Part shown: piece after piece, positions 34,573 to 45,694 of the stretch | How positions within the stretch are numbered: position 1 is the stretch's first letter | Layout: every line of letters begins with the position of its first letter | Source of the DNA: Frigidibacter sp037095735 | Lineage (GTDB): Bacteria > Pseudomonadota > Alphaproteobacteria > Rhodobacterales > Rhodobacteraceae | Reading direction: 5' to 3' | Length of the DNA stretch: 64,000 nucleotides | Assembly: GCF_037095735.1 (NCBI RefSeq) | Contig: NZ_JBAWKD010000014.1 | Location: 16,160-80,159, forward strand | The notes under the pieces: generated by a model | The model's input: only the letters and a program-made list of their open reading frames with translations | The model's database searches: none | What the model was told of the DNA's origin: nothing | Position numbers and translations under genes: made by a program

Positions 34573-36623
34573 TGCGCGAACTCCAGGATGAGGTTGAGCG
34601 TGGGATCGACCTTGGCGGTCATCGCGGGCAGCACGACGGTGGTCGCGTCCATCTGCTCGACGATCGCCGGGCCTTCGAAGCTGTTGCCGGGCTTCAGCCG
34701 GTCGCGGGCATAGACCGGGCATTCGACGAAGCCGCCGGCCTCGGGCATCCAGACCTCGCGCCGGGCGATGATCGCGCCCGAGGCGTCTGGGCCGGCGTCC
34801 GGGTGGCTGCGCAGTTCCGCCTTCTTCACGAGGCCCGCCGCCTCGAGCCGCAGGGTGACGATCTGCACCGCCTCGCCCTCGGCCACGAAGCCGAAGCGCT
34901 GCAGGTGCGCCCGCTCGAAGCCCTCGGCCAGCGCGGTGAAGGTCTCGGCGGTGATCGGGCCGGCGGGGACGGCGACCGACAGTTCGTAGTTCTGGCCGAC
35001 ATAGCGCATGTCGGCGGTGCGGGTGACGACGCGGTTCTCGGGCGCGATCTTGTCGGCGGCGAACCACTCTGCGGCCTGCGCGTCGAGCGTGGCGAAGGCG
35101 TCCTGCACCGGGCCCACGGCGCCGGCGTCGAGTTTCAGCAGCCGGCTGACCGCGAAATCGGCCCGCAGGTCGGTCAGCAGCAGGCCCAGCGCGCAGAGCG
35201 TGCCCGGGGTCAGCGGTACGATGATCGACTTCATGTCGAGCGCCTGCGCCAGCCGCGCGGCATGCAGCGGACCGGCACCGCCGAAGGCCATCAGCGCATA
35301 GTCGCGCGGGTCGTGGCCGCGCTGGACCGAGATCACGCGGATCGCCTTGGCCATGTTGGCGGTGACGACCGAGAGGATGCCCTGCGCCGTCTCCATCACG
35401 CCGAGGCCCAGCTTGTCGGCCAGCCGCTGTACCGCTTCCAGCGCGAGATCGCGGCGGACCTTCATGCGCCCGCCGAGGATCTCGACCGGGTTCAGGGTCT
35501 GCAGCACGATGTTGGCATCGGTCACGCAGGGTTCCGTGCTGCCGCGGCCATAGCAGACCGGGCCCGGGTCGGCGCCCGCCGACCGGGGGCCCACCTTCAG
35601 CAGCCCGCCCGAGTCCACCGCCGCGATCGAGCCGCCGCCCGCGCCCACGGTGTGGATGTCGAGCATCGGCGCCTTGATCGGGTAGCCATGCACCATTGCC
35701 TCGCTGGTCAGGCCGCAGAAGCCGTCCTGCAGCAGCGCCACGTCCGAAGAGGTGCCGCCGACGTCGAAGGTGATGACGTTCGGGAAGCCCGCCATCCGCC
35801 CGATCGCCTGCGCGGCGACCACCCCGGTCGAGGGGCCGGACAGCACCGTGCGCACCGGCAGCTTCGCCGCCGCGCCAAAGCCGATCACGCCGCCGTTCGA
35901 CTGGGTCAGCTGCGGCGCGATCTTCAGGCCCAGATCCTTCAGCCGCATGTCGAGCCGGTCGATGTAGCGCTGCATGATCGGGCCGAGATAGGCGTTGACC
36001 ACCGTGGTCGACATCCGCTCGAACTCGCGGAATTCGGGGGCGATCTCGTGGCTGGCCGAAACGAAGGCCTCGGGGAATTCCTCGGCCACGATCTCGAGCA
36101 CGCGCCTTTCATGCTCGATGTTCAGGAAGCCGTAGATGAAGCAGACCGCGATCGCCTTGACATCCTCGGCCGACATCTTGCGGATCGCGGCGCGGACGGC
36201 GTCTTCGTCCAGCGGCAGCTCGACCGCGCCATCGGGGCGCAGACGCTCGACCACCTCGATGCGCAGGTCGCGGGTGACCAGCGTCTCGGGCTTCTCGGCG
36301 TTCATGTCGTAGAGGTTAGGGCGCTTCTGGCGGCCGATCTCGAGCAGGTCGCGGAAGCCGTCGGTGACGACGAGGCCGGTCTTGACCCCCTTCAGCTCGA
36401 TCAGCGCGTTGGTCGCGACCGTAGTGCCATGGCCGAGGAAGCCGACCGAGGCGGCGTCAGAGCCCACGGTCCGCAGGCCTTCTTCGACGCCCTGCGAGAT
36501 GCCCTGCGAGGGGTCCGCGGGTGTCGAGGGCACCTTCCAGATGTCGAGCTTGCCGGTCGCGTCGTCGAACATGCAGACGTCGGTGAACGTGCCGCCGGAA
36601 TCCACGCCAATTCTCAAAGCCAT
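34569..36623 (-). CDS. hyuA: Hydantoinase A/oxoprolinase-family subunit
   Basis: ATP-binding half of the HyuAB enzyme, 684 residues. The acetate/sugar-kinase-like phosphate loop is at the start (IGVDSGGTFTDVCMFD, residues 5-20). GHGTTVATNALIE follows near residue 65, and a second phosphate loop ITFDVGGTSSDVALL lies mid-protein. ATG 36621-36623 is chosen because the phosphate loop begins immediately after it; the same frame is open far upstream but there it shadows the flavoprotein gene. It is the third gene of the operon, 65 bases after the flavoprotein. Confidence 0.93.
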   Translation of the reverse strand: MALRIGVDSGGTFTDVCMFDDATGKLDIWKVPSTPADPSQGISQGVEEGLRTVGSDAASVGFLGHGTTVATNALIELKGVKTGLVVTDGFRDLLEIGRQKRPNLYDMNAEKPETLVTRDLRIEVVERLRPDGAVELPLDEDAVRAAIRKMSAEDVKAIAVCFIYGFLNIEHERRVLEIVAEEFPEAFVSASHEIAPEFREFERMSTTVVNAYLGPIMQRYIDRLDMRLKDLGLKIAPQLTQSNGGVIGFGAAAKLPVRTVLSGPSTGVVAAQAIGRMAGFPNVITFDVGGTSSDVALLQDGFCGLTSEAMVHGYPIKAPMLDIHTVGAGGGSIAAVDSGGLLKVGPRSAGADPGPVCYGRGSTEPCVTDANIVLQTLNPVEILGGRMKVRRDLALEAVQRLADKLGLGVMETAQGILSVVTANMAKAIRVISVQRGHDPRDYALMAFGGAGPLHAARLAQALDMKSIIVPLTPGTLCALGLLLTDLRADFAVSRLLKLDAGAVGPVQDAFATLDAQAAEWFAADKIAPENRVVTRTADMRYVGQNYELSVAVPAGPITAETFTALAEGFERAHLQRFGFVAEGEAVQIVTLRLEAAGLVKKAELRSHPDAGPDASGAIIARREVWMPEAGGFVECPVYARDRLKPGNSFEGPAIVEQMDATTVVLPAMTAKVDPTLNLILEFAQ

Positions 36624-36688
36624 GTCGCCAGGTCCCCGTTGGGTATGTGTCAGGGCCTCGCATCCGTGACGCGGGGCCCGGTCTTGTC

Positions 36689-38023
36689 TCAGGCTGCCGA
36701 GGGCAGCGTCACGGTGCGGCGCACCCGCGCGAGGCGGTCTGCCGCGAAAGGCTTGGGATCGACCAGCGGGGTGTCGCCGGCGATCATCTGCGCGATCATC
36801 TGGCCCGCCCCGGGGCCGATGCCGAAGCCGTGGCCAGAGAAGCCGACGGCCAGGAAGAAGCCCGGGATCCGCTCGACCGGGCCGATCACCGGCACGGCGT
36901 CGGGGGTGGTGTCGATCAGCCCGCCCCAGCTGCGCGTGATCCGCGCCGCGCCGAAGGCCGGGAAGGCCTTCGCAAGGTGCTGCAGCCCGCGATCGAGGAA
37001 GCTGGCGTTCGGGTCCGGGTCCAGCACGCGGATCCGCTCGAACGGGGTGATGTCGTCGGGCCCCCAGCTGCGCGGCATCTGCCATTCCTCGAGGAAGCGC
37101 CGTCCGACGCGCAGGCGCAGCTCCTTCCACGAGGTCACAAGCTTGGCCGAGAAATCCGGGAACAGCCGGAAGCTGTCGGGCACGATCGGCACGGCATTGG
37201 CATTGCGCATCGCGACCGAGAAGCCGCCGTCGAGCCGGCGCCGGAAGGCGAAGTTCGACGCGCCGACCGGCATGTCCGACACGCCCTCGACCGGCGAGAC
37301 GCGGGCGACCGAGCCGAGGATCTTCAGCAGCGGCAGGTCGATGCCCAGGTTCCCGGCAAAGAGGCGCGACCAGGCGCCACCGGCCAGCACCACCTGCCGG
37401 CAGCGGATCGGGCCGTGCTCGGTGATGACGCCGGACACGGCGCCGGCCTCGGTCTCGATCCCGCGGACGGCGCAGCTGGTGAAGATCTGCGCCCCCAGCG
37501 CGAGGGCGGCGCGCGCCAGCGCCGGCGCCGCCTGGATCGGTTCCGCCCGCCCGTCCGAGGCGGTGTGCATGCCGCCGACGAAATCGCCCGAGATGCCCGG
37601 CAGCAGCCCCGGCAGGTCCGACTTGCCCACGAGACGGGTGTCGATCTGGTAGACCTTCGCGGCCTCGGTCCAGTTGCGGTAGTCTTGCATCTCGGCCTCG
37701 GTGCGGCAGAGATAGGTGATGCCGGTCTGGCGATAGCCGGTGTCGGCGCCAAGCGCCCCGTTCAGCCCGCGCCAGAGCTTCAGGCTTTGCAGCGCCAGCG
37801 GGATCTCGGCCTCGTCGCGGCCCATCTGGCGCACCCAGCCCCAGTTGCGGCCCGACTGTTCGGCCCCGATCAGGCCCTTCTCGCACAGCACGACGCGCAG
37901 CCCGCGCTGTGCGAGGTAATAGGCGCTGCTGACGCCGACGATGCCGCCGCCGATGACGACCACGTCGGCGTCCTGCGGAAGCTCGGTCCCGCCGATCACG
38001 GCGTCGGGAAGGATGCGCGACAT
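36689..38023 (-). CDS. FAD-dependent amine/amino-acid oxidoreductase (DAO family)
   Basis: A 444-residue DAO-family flavoprotein. The FAD motif is DVVVIGGGIVGVSSAYYLA (about residues 20-38, core GGGIVG). EQSGRNWGWVRQMGRD (about 59-74) is typical of bacterial D-amino-acid or N-alkyl-amino-acid dehydrogenases. The C-terminus has GHGFGIGPGAGQMIA. It oxidises a C-N bond and releases an imine. Paired with HyuAB it could act on an N-substituted amino acid released from a hydantoin-like ring; this is an inference. Confidence 0.9.
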   Translation of the reverse strand: MSRILPDAVIGGTELPQDADVVVIGGGIVGVSSAYYLAQRGLRVVLCEKGLIGAEQSGRNWGWVRQMGRDEAEIPLALQSLKLWRGLNGALGADTGYRQTGITYLCRTEAEMQDYRNWTEAAKVYQIDTRLVGKSDLPGLLPGISGDFVGGMHTASDGRAEPIQAAPALARAALALGAQIFTSCAVRGIETEAGAVSGVITEHGPIRCRQVVLAGGAWSRLFAGNLGIDLPLLKILGSVARVSPVEGVSDMPVGASNFAFRRRLDGGFSVAMRNANAVPIVPDSFRLFPDFSAKLVTSWKELRLRVGRRFLEEWQMPRSWGPDDITPFERIRVLDPDPNASFLDRGLQHLAKAFPAFGAARITRSWGGLIDTTPDAVPVIGPVERIPGFFLAVGFSGHGFGIGPGAGQMIAQMIAGDTPLVDPKPFAADRLARVRRTVTLPSAA

Positions 38024-38056
38024 GTCAGTCCCCTTGTCCAGAGACGTCGGCCTGGG

Positions 38057-38776
38057 TCACAGCATGTCCTCCTGACGGCAGTTCACCAGCAGTTCCGCGA
38101 CCGCTGCGGTGTTGGGAAGTTCGATCACCGTGCGGATCAGCGTGGCGATCGTTTCGGGGTCGGTCATCTCGGCGCGCGAGATCTTGGTGACGGCATCGGT
38201 CATGTCGGTGCGCACGAAGCTGGGGCAGAGCGCGGTGGCACGGATGCCCTTCGGCCAGGCGACATGGCGGATGGTGTGGGTCAGGCCCATGACCGCGAAC
38301 TTGGTCATCGCATAGCCGACGTGGGGATTGCGCACCCGCTTGCCCGAGAGCGAGGCGATGTTGACCACGCGGCCGCGGCCCGTCGCCTCGAGATGCGGCA
38401 GGCAGAGCCGCGTCAGCCGCAGCGGCGCCTTGACGTTGATCGCCCAGAGCCGGTCGAGCGCGTCGTCGTCGTCATCCTCGAGCGTGACGCGCTCGTTGCT
38501 GCCTGCGTTGTTGATCAGCGCGTCGATGCGTCCGAAACGAGCGACGGTCGCGGCGATCCAGTCGGCGGCGGTCTGCGGCGCGAGTGCGTCGAAGGTGTGG
38601 ACCAGCACGCTGTCTTCGGGGGCCGGCAGCGCGGCGCGCATCCGGTCCGGGTCGCGGGCGCCGAGGCTGAGCCGGTAGCCGCGGCCGAGCAGTTCGCGGG
38701 CGGTCGCGAGGCCGATGCCGCGGTTGGCGCCGGAGATGACCGCGACGGGCGCGCCGTTGGGGAGGTCGGAAGGCAT
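38057..38776 (-). CDS. Short-chain dehydrogenase/reductase
   Basis: Classical SDR of 239 residues. It has the cofactor loop ISGANRGIGLA (about residues 14-24), NNAG (about 89-92), the catalytic serine in NIASLSGKRV and the YxxxK pair in VGYAMTKFA (about residues 157-165). It oxidises or reduces a hydroxyl/carbonyl group using NAD(P). A short acidic run (DDDDDAL) interrupts the usual loop after NNAG. It is the first gene of the minus-strand catabolic operon, 33 bases before the flavoprotein. Confidence 0.92.
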   Translation of the reverse strand: MPSDLPNGAPVAVISGANRGIGLATARELLGRGYRLSLGARDPDRMRAALPAPEDSVLVHTFDALAPQTAADWIAATVARFGRIDALINNAGSNERVTLEDDDDDALDRLWAINVKAPLRLTRLCLPHLEATGRGRVVNIASLSGKRVRNPHVGYAMTKFAVMGLTHTIRHVAWPKGIRATALCPSFVRTDMTDAVTKISRAEMTDPETIATLIRTVIELPNTAAVAELLVNCRQEDML

Positions 38777-39159
38777 CGGGGGACTCGCGGGGGCAGTTGC
38801 GGATCTGTGGCCAGCAGTGCAGCGCGCCGGCGTGCTGGCAAGAAGATTCTGGAAGATAATGATAGATATTGGTTCGCGCTGAGTGGCCTCACCGCTCTGG
38901 GCCTAAAAAATATGCAAATGGTCGCCTGTTCCGGGCGAAATCAATGACCATCGTGACCGATTAGGGAATCTCGTGCCCGATAGTGAATTTTTCTTGACAG
39001 AAATTGCGGCGTGAAACCGGAATACGTCAAAAGGCTGCAAGCTTTCGCCGCGACTCTCCCAACGTTGCATCCCAACTGTCCCCGTTCGCGGGGCGAACCG
39101 GAAGGAAGACACCATGCCCACCGCCCACCGTTCCGCTGCCCACAGGTTCCCGTCGCGCC
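38777..39159. promoter_or_regulatory. Divergent intergenic region between SDR operon and ABC operon
   Basis: The 383 bases between two divergent operons hold no convincing gene. An AT-rich stretch from about 38845 to 39010 stands out from the GC-rich surroundings and should contain both promoters. A perfect TTGACA lies at 38994-38999 on the plus strand, but no good -10 follows at normal spacing (the best candidate, GAATAC at 39020, is 20 bases away). DeoR binding here is plausible; no operator was defined. Confidence 0.45.
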
Positions 39160-40847
<1,688 letters not shown>

Positions 40848-40851
<4 letters not shown>

Positions 40852-41825
40852 TGGACATGCTGCTGTCCTCCCTTGCGGTGCTGACGCGCAAGATCGGCGT
40901 GGCGCTGGTGCAACTGGTGCTGATCGCGACGCTGGTCTTCTCGATCATGTATGTGATGCCGGGCGATCCGGTGATGATGCTGCTGGGCGCCGAGAGCGAC
41001 CCCTCGCCCGAGGCGGTGGCCGCGATGCGCGCCAAGCTGGGGCTCGATCAGCCGGTGGCGGTGCAATACGCCAGCTGGATGACCGGGCTCTTGCACGGCG
41101 ATTTCGGCCGCTCGGTCACCGACGGCTACCCGGTCGCAGACTACATCGCCGAGAACCTGCCGCTGACGCTGGAACTGGCGGCGGCGGCCGTGGTGGTGGC
41201 AATGGCGATCGGCATTCCGCTGGGCATCGTGGCGGCGCTGCGCCGCGGTACTGTGGTGGACAGCCTGCTGACCTCGTTCTCGACCATCGGCATCTCGCTG
41301 CCGGTCTACATCCTTGGCGCGATGCTGATCCTTCTGTTCGCGCTGAAGCTCGACTGGCTCCCTTCGAGCGGCTACATGAACTTCTCGCGCAACCCGCCCG
41401 AGCATTTCCGCCGCCTGCTGCTGCCGGCGCTGACGCTGGGCTTCGGGCTGTCGGCCTCGATCACCCGGATGACCCGCTCGTCGGTCCTCGACATCCTCGA
41501 CCGCGACTTCGTGCGCACGCTGCGGGCCAAGGGCATGCGCGAGCGGCGGATCATCGGCCGCCATGTCCTGCGCAACGCCGCGATCCCGATCGTGACCATC
41601 GTCGGGCTGCAGCTTGGCAACCTGATGGGCGGCACGGTGCTGGTCGAGGCGATGTTCAACTGGCCCGGCCTGTCGACCCTGCTTGTCGAGGCGGTCTCGA
41701 CCCGCAACTACCCGGTGGTGCAGGGCGTGATCCTGACCATCGCGGGGCTCTACATCTTCATCAACCTCGCGGTCGAGCTGGTCTACCTGCTGCTCGATCC
41801 GCGCATCCGCCGGAGGCGTGTCTGA
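40848..41825 (+). CDS. Peptide-type ABC importer permease (DppB-like)
   Basis: Inner-membrane permease of 325 residues. The first span is about residues 20-37. GLDQPVAVQYASWMTGLLHGDFG (core LDQPVAVQYASW) lies in the periplasmic segment, five more spans follow, and the EAA loop is near DFVRTLRAKGMRERRI. ATG 40848 overlaps the ATPase stop; ATG 40851 directly follows and would remove one residue. Confidence 0.93.
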
Positions 41826-42658
41826 TGAGCCGCTTCTCGCAGGCGCTGCGCCGCCGCCCGATCCTGGCCGCCAGCACCGCCATCGTCGCCCTCGTCGTCT
41901 TCGTGGCGCTCTTCGGTCCGCTGATCGCGCCCCACGACCCGTTCCTGATCGCGGCCGAGGTGCGGCTGCAGGGATCCTCGGCGCTCTATCCGCTGGGAAC
42001 AGACGAGTTCGGACGCGACATCCTGTCCCGGCTTCTCTACGGGATCCGCCCGACGATCATGGTCGCGGCCTGCGCGACGGCGCTGGCGGCGGTGCTGGGC
42101 ACCGCGCTGGGCATCGTCGGCGGCTATGCGCGGGACTGGGCGGCGGGTCTGGTGATGCGGGTGGTCGACATCCTGCTGTGCTTCCCGCCGATCCTGCTGG
42201 CGCTGCTGGCCGTGGTCTTCTGGCAAAGCGGCATCGCCAGCCTCGCGGTGGTGATCGGCATCGTCTACGCCCCGCAATTCGCCCGCATCGCGCAATCGGC
42301 CACGCTGCAGGTCTCGCGGCTGGAATACCTGCAGGCCGAGCAGGTGATGGGCGCGCGCACCCCGCGCATCGTCTTCACCGCGATCCTGCCCAACATCATG
42401 CCGGTGCTGCTCGTGCAGGCGACGCTGACCATCGCCGAGGCGATCCTGCTGGAATCCGGCCTGTCGTTCCTGGGCCTCGGGATCGTGCCGCCGGCGCCCT
42501 CCTGGGGGCAGATGATCGGCACGGCGCAGCAGTACCTGTCGCAGAACCCGATGTACCTCGTCTGGCCCTCGGTCTGCCTCGCGCTGACCGTGCTGTCGGT
42601 CAACGTGATCGGCGACACGCTGCGCGACCTCTACGACCCCCGGCTTCGCAAAGAATAA
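41825..42658 (+). CDS. Peptide-type ABC importer permease (DppC-like)
   Basis: Inner-membrane permease of 277 residues, the standard DppC size. One N-terminal span is followed by the motif GTDEFGRDILSRLLYG (about residues 59-74), the core spans, and an EAA loop near EYLQAEQVMGARTPR. Its ATG shares one base with the DppB-like stop (TGATG). It pairs with the preceding permease. Confidence 0.93.
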   Translation: MSRFSQALRRRPILAASTAIVALVVFVALFGPLIAPHDPFLIAAEVRLQGSSALYPLGTDEFGRDILSRLLYGIRPTIMVAACATALAAVLGTALGIVGGYARDWAAGLVMRVVDILLCFPPILLALLAVVFWQSGIASLAVVIGIVYAPQFARIAQSATLQVSRLEYLQAEQVMGARTPRIVFTAILPNIMPVLLVQATLTIAEAILLESGLSFLGLGIVPPAPSWGQMIGTAQQYLSQNPMYLVWPSVCLALTVLSVNVIGDTLRDLYDPRLRKE

Positions 42659-42706
42659 GACCACCTCGCAACGAACAAGACCACCAACAGGGAAAGACCG
42701 TCACTC

Positions 42707-44236
42707 ATGCGCATGTCATGTCTCGCCGCGGTTGCGGCGCTCGCTGCCGGCCTTGCCGGCGCCGCCCAGGCCGGCGGAAACCTCTATTTCGGCCTGTCGG
42801 GCGAACCCTCGACCATGGATGCCGCCATCCAGACCGGGACCACGTTCCGCACCGTGAAGCTCGCCATCCACCGCGGGCTGGTGAACTACGGCATCGACGG
42901 CAAGCTGTCGAACGAGCTGGCCGAAAGCTACGAGGTCAGCCCGGACGCCAAGGTGTTCACCTTCCACCTGCGCGACGCCAAGTTCCACGACGGCAGCCCG
43001 GTCACCGCGGCCGACGTCAAGGCGACCTTCGACCGGATCATGGCACCGGGCTCGACCGCCTCGTTCCGCAACCAGTTCGAGCTTGTCGACAAGATCGAGA
43101 CCCCGGACCCGAAGACGGTGGTGATCAGCCTGAAGAAGGCGGCGGTGTCGTTCATCCACTACCTCGCCCTGCCGGAATCGGTGATCCTGCCCGCCAGCTG
43201 GATCGCCGCGCATGGCGCCGACCCCAATACCGCCGCGCCGATCGGCGCCGGGCCGTTCAAGTTCGATCACTGGACGCGCGGCCGCGAGTTGGTCGTCGAG
43301 AAGTTCGACGACTACTACAAGCCCGGCCTGCCCAAGCTGGACAGCGTCACCTACCAGTTCTACGCCGACGAGAACACGCGGGTGAACGCGATCAAGTCGG
43401 GCGAGGTCGACATCATCGACTACGTCCCGGCGCGCGAGCTGAAGGCGCTGGAGGCCGACCCGGACATCCGCCTGGAAAGCACCTTCGGCCCGTTCATGGG
43501 GCTGCAGTACAACGTCTCGAACCCGGCGCTGGCCAATCCCGACGTGCGCCGCGCCATCGCCTATGCCGTCGACCGCAGCGTGATCGTGAACACCGCCTTC
43601 GACGGCGTCGGCACCCCGATCTACGGGCTGGCGATCCCCGAGGGCTACGGCGGCTATGACGAGACCAAGAAGGACTTCTACAAGGTCGACATCCCCTACG
43701 CCAAGGAGTTGATGGCGAAGGCGGGATATCCCGACGGGTTCGAGGCCCGCATCGTCGCCTCGTCGCAGTACAGCTTCCACCAGAACACCGCGATCGCGCT
43801 GCAGTCCGAGCTGGCGAAGATCGGCATCAAGCTGACGCTGGACCTGCCGGACTGGACGACGCGGATGTCGAAGCTTTCGAAGGGCGATTACGACATGGCG
43901 GTGATGGGCACGGTGGGCGAGATCACCGATCCCGACTGGCTGACCAACCACTATTACGGCGGCGAGAACCTCGTGCGCACCGCCAATTCGGCCCATTACC
44001 AGGATGCCGAGATCGACCGGCTTCTGGACGAGGGCCGCGCCACCGCCGATCCGACCAAGCGTGACGAGATCTACAAGCAGTTCGTCGACCGCGCCCTGGA
44101 CCAGGCGCCGATCCTGTTCCTGATGTGGCGCGACCAGAGCTATGCGGTGCGCGAGACGGTGAAGGACTTCACCAACATGCCGGCGTTCCTCAGCTTCCAG
44201 TCGGGCTTCTCGCTCGAGAACACCGATCTCGACTGA
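42707..44236 (+). CDS. Peptide-type ABC importer substrate-binding protein
   Basis: SBP_bac_5-class periplasmic protein of 509 residues with a Sec signal (CLAAVAALAAGLAGAAQA, cleavage near residue 22). KVFTFHLRDAKFHDGSPVTA (core FHLRDAKFHDGSP) is the family strand near residue 95. It is the last gene of the plus-strand operon, 48 bases after DppC, and is followed by a terminator. Its divergent neighbours (HyuAB, oxidase) suggest a cyclic amide or small peptide-like amine as ligand; this is inferred only. Confidence 0.93.
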   Translation: MRMSCLAAVAALAAGLAGAAQAGGNLYFGLSGEPSTMDAAIQTGTTFRTVKLAIHRGLVNYGIDGKLSNELAESYEVSPDAKVFTFHLRDAKFHDGSPVTAADVKATFDRIMAPGSTASFRNQFELVDKIETPDPKTVVISLKKAAVSFIHYLALPESVILPASWIAAHGADPNTAAPIGAGPFKFDHWTRGRELVVEKFDDYYKPGLPKLDSVTYQFYADENTRVNAIKSGEVDIIDYVPARELKALEADPDIRLESTFGPFMGLQYNVSNPALANPDVRRAIAYAVDRSVIVNTAFDGVGTPIYGLAIPEGYGGYDETKKDFYKVDIPYAKELMAKAGYPDGFEARIVASSQYSFHQNTAIALQSELAKIGIKLTLDLPDWTTRMSKLSKGDYDMAVMGTVGEITDPDWLTNHYYGGENLVRTANSAHYQDAEIDRLLDEGRATADPTKRDEIYKQFVDRALDQAPILFLMWRDQSYAVRETVKDFTNMPAFLSFQSGFSLENTDLD

Positions 44237-44260
44237 ACTGACGCCAGATCGACGGAAGGG

Positions 44261-44292
44261 CCCCCGGCAGCGATGCCGTGGGGTCTTTTCGT
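44261..44292 (+). terminator. Intrinsic terminator after ABC operon
   Basis: A GC-rich hairpin 25 bases after the binding-protein stop. The arms are CCCCCGGCA (44261-44269) and TGCCGTGGGG (44274-44283), with loop GCGA: nine pairs with one bulged T. TCTTTTCGTTT follows. It ends the 39160-44236 transcript. Confidence 0.85.
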
Positions 44293-44293
44293 T

Positions 44294-44701
44294 TGGGGCA
44301 CAGGCAGGGCCGAGGCAGCGCTTTCTTTGGTCGCAGGAAACGGGGCTGGTCACGCAGCTGTCGGGCGGACGGCGGTGCCGCTGGGGGGCGGGGCATGACG
44401 TCCTGCGCGTCGTTCGGCGTTCATGGCCGCGGTGAACGGCGCCATGGCAGGACGCCATGCCGACGGCCGGACGGCGCGGCCGAAGTGACCGATGCCGCGG
44501 CATGCGTCGAGGACGCTCGGGCGCGCGGTCGATCGAGCGCTTTCGACACCGCCTCTTTCGGGGCGGCCCTCGGCGTCAGTCTGCCTGCCGCGGGGGGCCA
44601 GGAGCACCTCCGGTCGTCGTGCCTGCGAAGCCCGCGCGGGTGCCGAAGGCGCTGTTGGGGGCTGCGGCTTCCCTGCCGCGGTGGCCGGGCGCCGGGCTGG
44701 C
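44294..44701. other. Convergent intergenic region, no gene seen
   Basis: About 400 bases between the terminator and the stop of the minus-strand PotA-like gene. Open frames here are short, lack ribosome-binding sites and show no recognisable motif. No clear terminator for the incoming minus-strand operon was found. Confidence 0.5.
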
Positions 44702-45694
44702 TCAGGCCGGCCAGGCCAGCACGTCGCGCTCGTCGGCGTGGAAGGGCAGGGGGCTGCCCGCGGCTGGGGCCCGGTCGATCAGGCCGCTGCCAACCACCGA
44801 GGTGATCTGCCGCTCGCCCGCCCGCGCCACGATCTTGGTGACCGAGCCGAGGAAGATCACGCTTTCCACCACCGCGTCGACCTGCCGCTGGCCCGCGCCG
44901 GCGGGGCCGGGGCGCAGCGCCTCGGGGCGCACCGCCCAGAGATCGCTGCCGGAACCGAGGAAGTTGCATTCTCCCAAGAAGCCCGCGACGAAGGGGCTGG
45001 CCGGGCGGCGGTAAAGCTCTTGCGGGCTGCCGTTCTGCGCGATCCGGCCCTTGTCCATCACCACGATCCGGTCCGACAGGTGCAGCGCCTCTTCCTGGTC
45101 GTGGGTGACGTAGATGATCGTCACCCCCAGCTCGCGGTGCAGCGCTTTGATCTGCAGCTGGATCGACTGGCGCAGGTTCTTGTCCAGCGCGCCCAGCGGC
45201 TCGTCCATCAGCAGGATGTCGGGGTTGATGACCAGCGCGCGCGCCAGCGCCACCCGCTGCTGCTGGCCGCCCGACAGCGCGCCCGGAACCCGGTCGGCGA
45301 AGGCGGTCAGCTCGACCAGTTCCATCGCCTCGCCGGTGCGCTTCGCGATCTCGGCTGAGGAGAGCCCGCGCATCTCGAGCCCGAAGGCGATGTTCTTGCG
45401 CACGCTCATGTGCGGGAACAGCGCGTAGTTCTGGAACACCATCCCGATGTTGCGCTTGGCGACCGGCACCCGGGCGATGTCGCGTCCGTCGATGTCGATG
45501 CGGCCGCTGTCAGCCTCCTCGAACCCGGCGATGACCTTCAGCATCGTGGTCTTGCCCGAGCCCGAGGCGCCGAGCAGCGTGCAGAACTCGCCCGCCGCCA
45601 CCTCGAGATCGAGCCCGTGCAGCACGGTCTGCGGGCCATAGCTCTTCCACAGCGCGCGGATCGAGACGGCCTTGCCGAGAAGGGTGTCAGCCAT
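44702..45694 (-). CDS. Polyamine-type ABC importer ATPase (PotA-like)
   Basis: ATPase of the spermidine/putrescine class, 330 residues. It has Walker A GASGSGKTT (about residues 41-49), Q-loop VFQNYALFPHMSV, signature LSGGQQQRVALARAL (about 139-153), Walker B ILLMDEPLGALD and H-loop YVTHDQEEA. A TOBE-type C-terminal domain follows (residues about 240-330). It overlaps the fused permease by 8 bases and is the last gene of the GntR-headed operon. The cargo class is polyamine-like cations or related amines. Confidence 0.93.
   Translation of the reverse strand: MADTLLGKAVSIRALWKSYGPQTVLHGLDLEVAAGEFCTLLGASGSGKTTMLKVIAGFEEADSGRIDIDGRDIARVPVAKRNIGMVFQNYALFPHMSVRKNIAFGLEMRGLSSAEIAKRTGEAMELVELTAFADRVPGALSGGQQQRVALARALVINPDILLMDEPLGALDKNLRQSIQLQIKALHRELGVTIIYVTHDQEEALHLSDRIVVMDKGRIAQNGSPQELYRRPASPFVAGFLGECNFLGSGSDLWAVRPEALRPGPAGAGQRQVDAVVESVIFLGSVTKIVARAGERQITSVVGSGLIDRAPAAGSPLPFHADERDVLAWPA

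Noticed and set aside
34569..37886. HyuA with a 400-residue N-terminal extension
   Set aside because: The extension is a shadow of the flavoprotein gene 36689-38023; the ATP-binding loop begins right after ATG 36623.
29388..38776. A complete creatinine/N-methylhydantoin pathway
   Set aside because: HyuAB and a DAO oxidase fit two steps, but no N-carbamoylsarcosine amidohydrolase or creatinine deaminase is present; the assignment would be over-interpreted.
38994..39025. A sigma-70 promoter (TTGACA with downstream -10)
   Set aside because: The -35 is perfect, but the best -10 (GAATAC) is poor and 20 bases away; left as a note in the intergenic entry.
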